46,923 bases of DNA from an uncultured candidate division WPS-2 bacterium (GTDB lineage Bacteria > Vulcanimicrobiota > Vulcanimicrobiia > Vulcanimicrobiales > Vulcanimicrobiaceae): contig CALEYW010000017.1 of assembly GCA_937927945.1 (NCBI GenBank), positions 1 through 46,923 on the forward strand. The letters are read 5' to 3'. Positions 42,132 to 46,923 of the stretch are shown here, in pieces (position 1 is the first letter of the stretch; every line of letters begins with the position of its first letter). The position numbers and the translations under genes are program-made. The notes beneath the pieces were generated by a model. It did no database searches, was not told the origin of the DNA, and was given only the letters and a program-made list of their open reading frames with translations.

Positions 42132-43355
42132 GTGAACAGAGTGAACATTCGCAGTCTGGCTATCGGTATCGCCGCGGTGATACTTGGGTCCACGGTTACC
42201 GCTTGTTCGGGCGGATCCGTACAATCGAGTCTTGCGCCGGCGGTCACGACGACGGTCAACCCCGCGACGCAATCGACGTTGCAGTTTGCGGTGGGAACGG
42301 CGATGATCGCCGGCAAGCTCGGTGTGAACACGGTTTCGACGTTCCGCCAAAGCTCCGGACCGTACGTCGGAACGAGCATCTTGTCGAATGCGCCGACGAT
42401 CGCCGGCCCGCCGGGGTTCGCCGTCCCTTCCGTTCCCGACGCCTACGGTGATGCGGGCGGTAGCTCGATCGTCGGAAGCATCCAGACCAGTCTCCTCGTT
42501 CCGCCTGCTGCAACGACGTTCGATCCAGCTGCGGGAACCGCGTTCATCGCCTCGTCGTTCGGCTTTCTGCCCGCCGCGGTGAACAACTCGAACACCGTGC
42601 CGAACATGGTCCCGGCGCCGATGCCGTTCTACGCCGCGGCCAACCCCATGTTGAACGGAAGCGCGCTCACCTACGTCGGCGGTCCGCCGGCGTTCGTGCC
42701 GCCGGGCCATACGTCGGGCCAGGACGGGACGTTCCCGACCGGCTACAAGGGGTATCCGCTCGGGTTTGGGGATTTCCAAGCGACGCCGGTCAATGGGACG
42801 TACACGCTGTCGGTCGTCGTTCCGACCGGCGTCAACACGACGACCGGTCAATCATCGTTCGCTACGTTGAAGGCCGCGGCCGTCCTCGGCGCGACCGCGC
42901 TGCCGGCTTGGACGACCGCGCCGACGTTTACCCCTGACGGCACCGGAGGCGGAGTGATCGCGACGAACTTCGCCGGCGGCAGCGGAGCCACCGAGGAGTA
43001 CATCGAGTTCGTCAACACGGGTCCGGGCAATTGCCAGCTGACCGGCGGCGTGCCGTACTACTACACCTTCAAGGTCACGCCGGGCCAAACGACGGTGACG
43101 GTTCCCGACAGCATCGGCGCGGCATCGCCGGGTACGGCGCAGCCGCATACGCTCTGCACGAGCACCGAGAATACCGCGAAGGCCGGCACGAGCACCTCCG
43201 GCGACGGCTATCGCGTGTACGGGCTCGCCGTCGATTACCCGTTGTTCAATTCGGCGTTTCCGCAATCCAACGGCCAGGCGGCGCCTACCCTGGTCAACAC
43301 GAACGGGCAGGCCGACATCACGACGTCCGCGTCGACGAGCGGGACCGGACCTTAG
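42132..43355 (+). CDS. Lipoprotein partner of receptor 2, unknown function
   Basis: A 407-residue lipoprotein with signal MNRVNIRSLAIGIAAVILG and lipobox VTAC (Cys25). The mature protein is rich in Thr, Ser, Pro, Gly and Ala and lacks recognisable repeats of SusD type. It contains NGTYTLSVVVPTGVNTTTGQ and GGVPYYYTFKVTPGQTTVTVPDS, suggesting beta-sandwich (Ig-like) domains. I do not recognise the family. GTG 42132 directly abuts the receptor stop; a second GTG at 42141 (VNIRS) is possible. Tight coupling to the receptor suggests a surface or periplasmic accessory to ligand capture. A strong hairpin follows at 43382, so this ends the operon. Confidence 0.75.
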   Translation: MNRVNIRSLAIGIAAVILGSTVTACSGGSVQSSLAPAVTTTVNPATQSTLQFAVGTAMIAGKLGVNTVSTFRQSSGPYVGTSILSNAPTIAGPPGFAVPSVPDAYGDAGGSSIVGSIQTSLLVPPAATTFDPAAGTAFIASSFGFLPAAVNNSNTVPNMVPAPMPFYAAANPMLNGSALTYVGGPPAFVPPGHTSGQDGTFPTGYKGYPLGFGDFQATPVNGTYTLSVVVPTGVNTTTGQSSFATLKAAAVLGATALPAWTTAPTFTPDGTGGGVIATNFAGGSGATEEYIEFVNTGPGNCQLTGGVPYYYTFKVTPGQTTVTVPDSIGAASPGTAQPHTLCTSTENTAKAGTSTSGDGYRVYGLAVDYPLFNSAFPQSNGQAAPTLVNTNGQADITTSASTSGTGP

Positions 43356-43381
43356 GGATTCGGTCAGCGAGGGAAGCCGAT

Positions 43382-43411
43382 GAAGAAGCCCCGTCGCTAC
43401 GGGGCTTCTTC
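43382..43411. terminator. Strong hairpin terminator
   Basis: GAAGAAGCCCCGT (43382-43394) pairs perfectly with ACGGGGCTTCTTC (43399-43411) around a CGCT loop, 26 bases after the lipoprotein stop. The 3' arm ends in CTTCTTC, a partial pyrimidine tail. It separates the receptor operon from the RND gene. Confidence 0.85.
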
Positions 43412-43492
43412 GTGGGCTCGATCGTGCACGGAGGCGAGAAAGGGTACGGTTCCTCCCAGGCAGCGGTTGCCGGGTAAGCGTATGATCTCAGG

Positions 43493-46400
43493 GTGGCAAT
43501 CGCCGGCTTTGCCGTTCGTCGCAGGGTCGCCGTCGCGATGCTTTCGCTCGCGATCGTGGTGCTCGGCCTTTTCGCTGCACCGCGTTTGGCGATCGCGCTC
43601 TTGCCGTCGTTCGCCCCACCGGTCGTCAGCGTCACCGTCGCGTACAGCAACGTCTCGCCGGAGACGATGGAGTCGACGATTACGCGGCCGATCGAGAACG
43701 CGGTCAGCCGCGTCGCCGGCATCGACTTCATCGAGTCCAACTCGTTCCAAGGTCTCGCGATCGTGCGCGTCCAGTTCGAGTTCGGAACGGACATCAACGT
43801 CGCCGCGGTCGACGTCCAGCAGCAGGTCGCCCGCATCCGAGCCTCGCTGCCGAACGACCAAGCGTTGCAAGAGCCGCAGATCGCGAAGGCCGATCCGAAC
43901 GCGACGCCCGTGCTCACGGTCGCCGTGTCCGATCCGCTCATGACGCAGAGCGCGCTCTCGGATCTGATCGTCAACTCGCTCTCCGACGAGTTCGCGTCGG
44001 TGCACGGCGTGGGCAGCCTCGGCGTCTCGGGCGTCGCACAGCGGGCGATCGTCATCGAACCGGACGCGCACAAGCTGGCGGGGGCCGGGCTCACCATCGA
44101 TACCCTCCTGCAGCGGACCAAGAACGAGAACGTCGAGCTGCCCGCGGGGGTGATCCAGATCGGGCGCAACGAGTACGGTATTCGGACCAGCGCGCTCTTC
44201 ACCGCGCCCGGCCAGATCGCCGACACCGTGATCACCGTCGCGAGGGGTGCGACCGTTCGTTTACGCGACGTCGCGGTCGTACGCGACGCGATCCAGGAGC
44301 AGCGTGTCTTCTCGCGACTGAACGGCTCGCGGTCCGTGCTCCTCACGATCACGGCGCAACCCAACGCCAACATCGTCGCCGTCGCGGGCGGGGTGAGCCG
44401 GAAGATCGATGAGATCAAAGGCCGCTACCCCAGCATGCAGTTCTCGACCCTCCTCGATCAGCGCGAGTTCATTCTCGATGCGGTCGCGTCGCTCGAGCAC
44501 ACGGCGGTCTACGGCGCCATTCTCGCCGTCTTGATCATCTTGCTGTTCCTGCATTCCTGGCGCGCGATGCTCATCGTCGCGGTCTCGCTGCCGGTTTCCA
44601 TCCTCGGGACGCTCTTCATCGCGTACGTGTACGGGGAGACCCTCAACGTGATGACGCTCGGCGGCTTGGCGCTGGCGGTCGGGCTGATCGTCGACGACGC
44701 GGTGGTGGTCATCGAGAACATCTCACGCTTCCTCGCAATGGGGATGTCGCCCGAGGACGCGGCCGAAGGCGGGACCGCGCAGATCATGGGCGCCGTCGTC
44801 GCTTCGTCGATCACCGTCATCACGGTGTTCTTCCCCGTGCTCCTCATACCGGGGCTGCAAGGACTGATCTTCGGGCCCTTCGCGATCGTGGTGATGAGCG
44901 GGGTCGCGATCTCGCTCGTGGTCGCCGTCACGGCGGTGCCGATGCTTTCGGCCGAGATGCTGCGCCGCGACGAGATGGATTCCGCCGCCGCGCACCGGAA
45001 CCGCTTCGGCGAGGCGTTCGACCGCGCGTACGGCAGGGTCGCGAGCGGCTACGCCCGTCTCCTCGCAGCCTCGCTCGATCGTCCGGCGATCGTGCTCGGC
45101 TCCGCGTTCGCGCTGATCGCGATCGCCGCGCTCGCGATGCGGCTCGGTGTCGTGCCGACCGAGATCTTCCCGCCGTCGGATACGCGATTCGTCCAACTCG
45201 GATTGCAGACGCCGAACGGCACGGCGCTTGGGATCACCGACCACGTCTCGGCGATCGTCGAAGACGCGCTCCGCAAGGATCCGCGTGTCGTCGCGGTCGG
45301 TGCGACGGTCGGCGAGGTGGGCGCGGGCGGGACGGCGCGCTCGATCACCAATCGCTCGACCCTGCAGATCACGCTCAAGCGCGGAACGGACGGCAGCGCG
45401 GCGGCTGCGTTCGTCAGCGATTGGCGCCGGCGCTTGAGCGGGAACGCGAAGCAATCGGATCGGCTGCTGGCGCCCTCCGAGGCCGCGGACCTCCGTAGCG
45501 CGATGATCGGGACGATCGCGCGCGGCCAGACGATCGACATCGTGCAGCGGCAGATCTCGCAGGGGCAGACCGCGCTCGAGCTCGAGATCTACGGACCCGA
45601 TCTCAAAGGGTTGCAGGACGTATCCGACGGTGTCATGGCCGCGATCTCGGGCATCCCCGGCGTCGGTGATCCCGACAAGAACGTTACCAACTCGCAACCC
45701 GAGGTGCGGGTCGCGATCGACCGAAGGCGCGTGAGCGAGCTGGGCTTCGGCACGGGCGACGTCGCGCAACTCATCAGTTCGGCGACGAACGGCTCGATCT
45801 CGACCTACTATCAAATCAACGGCATCCAATATCCGATCGTCGTCGAGCTCCCGCCGAACCAGCGCCGCTCGTTCGGCTCGCTGCAAGGATTGGAGTTTAC
45901 GCCGCCCGGCGCGGGCGCTGCGACGTCCAACGCGTCACCGTCACCGGTCGGCTTGACGCTCGGCAGCGTCGCGCAGATCTCGCAGGGCCTCGGTCCGTCC
46001 GCGATCAGCCGCGAGAATCGTCAGCGACGGGTCGAGATCCAGGCGCCGCTCGCCGGACGGCCGCAGGGGCCGGTCCTCGTCGACACGGCGAACGTGTTGG
46101 CCGCGTATCCGTTCCCGGCGGGCTACCGCTGGGAGTTCGGACCGGAGATCATGCGCGGCCAGAACAGCTTCAGCTCGCTGTGGCTCGCGGTCGGTCTCGC
46201 GGTGCTGCTGATCTACATGTTGCTCGCGACGCAGTTCGAGTCGTACGTCGATCCGCTCGTCATCATGGTTTCCGCGCCGCTCTCGCTGGTCGGAATCCTC
46301 TCGGCGCTGCTGATCACGCACCGCGCGTTCGGTCTGACGGCGTTCGTCGGCTCGCTGATGCTGGTCGGGATCGCGGTGAAGAACGCGATACTCGTCATCG

Positions 46401-46729
46401 AGTTCACCAAGCAGCTGCGCGAGGAAGGGAAGCCCGTCCGCGAGGCGTTGCTCGAAGCGGGCCCGCTCCGGCTGCGACCGATCCTGATGACGACGCTCGC
46501 GACGCTCGGCGGTATGCTCCCGCTGGCGCTCGGCATCGAGGTCGGGAGCTCGACGCAGGCACCGCTTGCGACGGTGGTGATCGGCGGTCTGATCGCGTCG
46601 ACGGTGCTCTCGCTGCTCGTGGTACCCACGCTCTACCTGGTCGTCGCCAAGCGGCTCGGAAACCGCTTCCGCTCGCGCCGCCGCATCCCGTCGACGACGG
46701 CCGAACTCCAGGCGAACCAAGTGCGCTAG
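43493..46729 (+). CDS. RND-family (HAE1-type) efflux transporter
   Basis: A 1078-residue inner-membrane RND pump, normal length for the AcrB/MexB superfamily. It has the first TM helix at residues 10-30, a large periplasmic porter domain (YSNVSPETMESTITRPIENAV), the TM4 segment GLALAVGLIVDDAVVVIENI with the essential proton-relay aspartates, a second periplasmic half, and C-terminal helices with GSLMLVGIAVKNAILVIEF. The aspartate pair and the ENISR sequence favour the drug-type (HAE1) subgroup over heavy-metal CusA. GTG 43493 gives the family N-terminus. Usually a membrane-fusion protein gene is adjacent; none is present upstream and the region downstream is not an adaptor, so the partner must be elsewhere. 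Confidence 0.93.
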   Translation: MAIAGFAVRRRVAVAMLSLAIVVLGLFAAPRLAIALLPSFAPPVVSVTVAYSNVSPETMESTITRPIENAVSRVAGIDFIESNSFQGLAIVRVQFEFGTDINVAAVDVQQQVARIRASLPNDQALQEPQIAKADPNATPVLTVAVSDPLMTQSALSDLIVNSLSDEFASVHGVGSLGVSGVAQRAIVIEPDAHKLAGAGLTIDTLLQRTKNENVELPAGVIQIGRNEYGIRTSALFTAPGQIADTVITVARGATVRLRDVAVVRDAIQEQRVFSRLNGSRSVLLTITAQPNANIVAVAGGVSRKIDEIKGRYPSMQFSTLLDQREFILDAVASLEHTAVYGAILAVLIILLFLHSWRAMLIVAVSLPVSILGTLFIAYVYGETLNVMTLGGLALAVGLIVDDAVVVIENISRFLAMGMSPEDAAEGGTAQIMGAVVASSITVITVFFPVLLIPGLQGLIFGPFAIVVMSGVAISLVVAVTAVPMLSAEMLRRDEMDSAAAHRNRFGEAFDRAYGRVASGYARLLAASLDRPAIVLGSAFALIAIAALAMRLGVVPTEIFPPSDTRFVQLGLQTPNGTALGITDHVSAIVEDALRKDPRVVAVGATVGEVGAGGTARSITNRSTLQITLKRGTDGSAAAAFVSDWRRRLSGNAKQSDRLLAPSEAADLRSAMIGTIARGQTIDIVQRQISQGQTALELEIYGPDLKGLQDVSDGVMAAISGIPGVGDPDKNVTNSQPEVRVAIDRRRVSELGFGTGDVAQLISSATNGSISTYYQINGIQYPIVVELPPNQRRSFGSLQGLEFTPPGAGAATSNASPSPVGLTLGSVAQISQGLGPSAISRENRQRRVEIQAPLAGRPQGPVLVDTANVLAAYPFPAGYRWEFGPEIMRGQNSFSSLWLAVGLAVLLIYMLLATQFESYVDPLVIMVSAPLSLVGILSALLITHRAFGLTAFVGSLMLVGIAVKNAILVIEFTKQLREEGKPVREALLEAGPLRLRPILMTTLATLGGMLPLALGIEVGSSTQAPLATVVIGGLIASTVLSLLVVPTLYLVVAKRLGNRFRSRRRIPSTTAELQANQVR

Positions 46730-46757
46730 CCGCGAACTCGGGGCAAGCTCACCGCGC

Positions 46758-46773
46758 GAAGTCGCGTGACTTC
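46758..46773. terminator. Short hairpin after the RND gene
   Basis: GAAGTC (46758-46763) pairs with GACTTC (46768-46773) around GCGT, 28 bases past the RND stop. It is followed by ACGTTCTC with no U-run. A weak terminator candidate. Confidence 0.35.
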
Positions 46774-46791
46774 ACGTTCTCAAAGCGAAAG

Positions 46792-46844
46792 ATGGGTCAC
46801 GCCAAGACCCTAGCTCGAGGGTACGAGCTAGTGTCCTGACCCAT
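46792..46844. repeat. Nested inverted repeat, possible mobile-element end or attenuator
   Basis: The outer arms ATGGGTCA (46792-46799) and TGACCCAT (46837-46844) enclose the inner perfect arms CTAGCTCG (46810-46817) and CGAGCTAG (46824-46831), with an AGGGTA loop. The composition is more AT-rich than the RND gene. Either a cruciform or transposon end, or a leader structure of the next gene, would look like this. Confidence 0.5.
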
Positions 46845-46887
46845 TAATACGCTGGCGTTTCGTCAGCTTATTTGCTACAGTAAGGGT

Positions 46888-46923
46888 ATGCCGAATCGTC
46901 CCGCGATACGCCTTGCTGTTCGC
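46888..46923 (+). CDS. Start of a gene cut by the window edge
   Basis: ATG 46888 after TAAGGG opens a frame reading MPNRPAIRLAVR to the window end. Twelve residues are too few to assign. The opening wording (short basic N-terminus with RPAI and VR) resembles the start of some HNH-endonuclease-like proteins, but this is only a guess. The sequence before it (46845-46887) is AT-rich and promoter-like. Confidence 0.35.
   Translation, partial: MPNRPAIRLAVR

Noticed and set aside
1..46923. CRISPR arrays, tRNA and rRNA genes
   Set aside because: No regularly spaced repeats, and no tRNA or rRNA sequence landmarks noticed on either strand by eye; a covariance-model scan would be needed to be certain.

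Overview
The window is 46.9 kb of GC-rich, densely coded DNA from a diderm bacterium: it encodes two TonB-dependent receptors, an RND pump and lipoproteins. The red-type RuBisCO with CbbX, the orphan dipeptide-binding proteins and the proline/threonine-rich lipoproteins fit an uncultivated soil or rock lineage such as Candidatus Eremiobacterota (WPS-2/Vulcanimicrobiota). That placement is inference; there is no rRNA or other marker gene here. No tRNA, rRNA or CRISPR array was seen.

Layout. (1) 1-3.4 kb: a large unknown membrane protein, a Fur-family (probably Zur) repressor, and the scar of a cobW-WD40 locus behind a palindromic operator. (2) 3.4-10.6 kb: a compact Calvin-Benson-Bassham island. 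cbbR and fructose-1,6-bisphosphatase lie on the minus strand, divergent from cbbL-cbbS-cbbX; phosphoribulokinase is convergent with cbbX; a class I fructose-bisphosphate aldolase is divergent from prk. (3) 10.6-16.9 kb: a DyP-type peroxidase with a small partner, a frameshifted Tat-exported M3 peptidase, a truncated TDT-family transporter, a low-complexity lipoprotein and a small unknown protein. (4) 17-23.7 kb: a GYD protein, a membrane protein plus a Tat-exported Rieske protein, a methyltransferase, a chemoreceptor and a phosphodiester glycosidase. (5) 23.8-26.1 kb: acetamidase/formamidase and an APC permease.

(6) 26.1-43.4 kb is the most interesting part: a duplicated nutrient-acquisition locus. 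It holds an SDR dehydrogenase, two paralogous family-5 (peptide-type) solute-binding proteins, two 1093-aa TonB-dependent receptors, a GntR/FCD regulator, a DapA-family lyase, a prolidase-like amidohydrolase, an M17 leucyl aminopeptidase and a lipoprotein. Five operator-like sites with core TTG(T/C)TAACAAT (one has ATG for TTG) sit before the transcription units, two of them flanking the regulator. I infer one GntR regulon for outer-membrane capture, periplasmic binding and cytoplasmic breakdown of a peptide-like compound. No ABC permease is present. The two receptors are mosaics of identical and diverged blocks, which suggests gene conversion with diversification of the barrel.

(7) 43.5-46.9 kb: an RND transporter without a neighbouring adaptor, then a nested inverted repeat and the first 12 codons of a gene that runs off the window.
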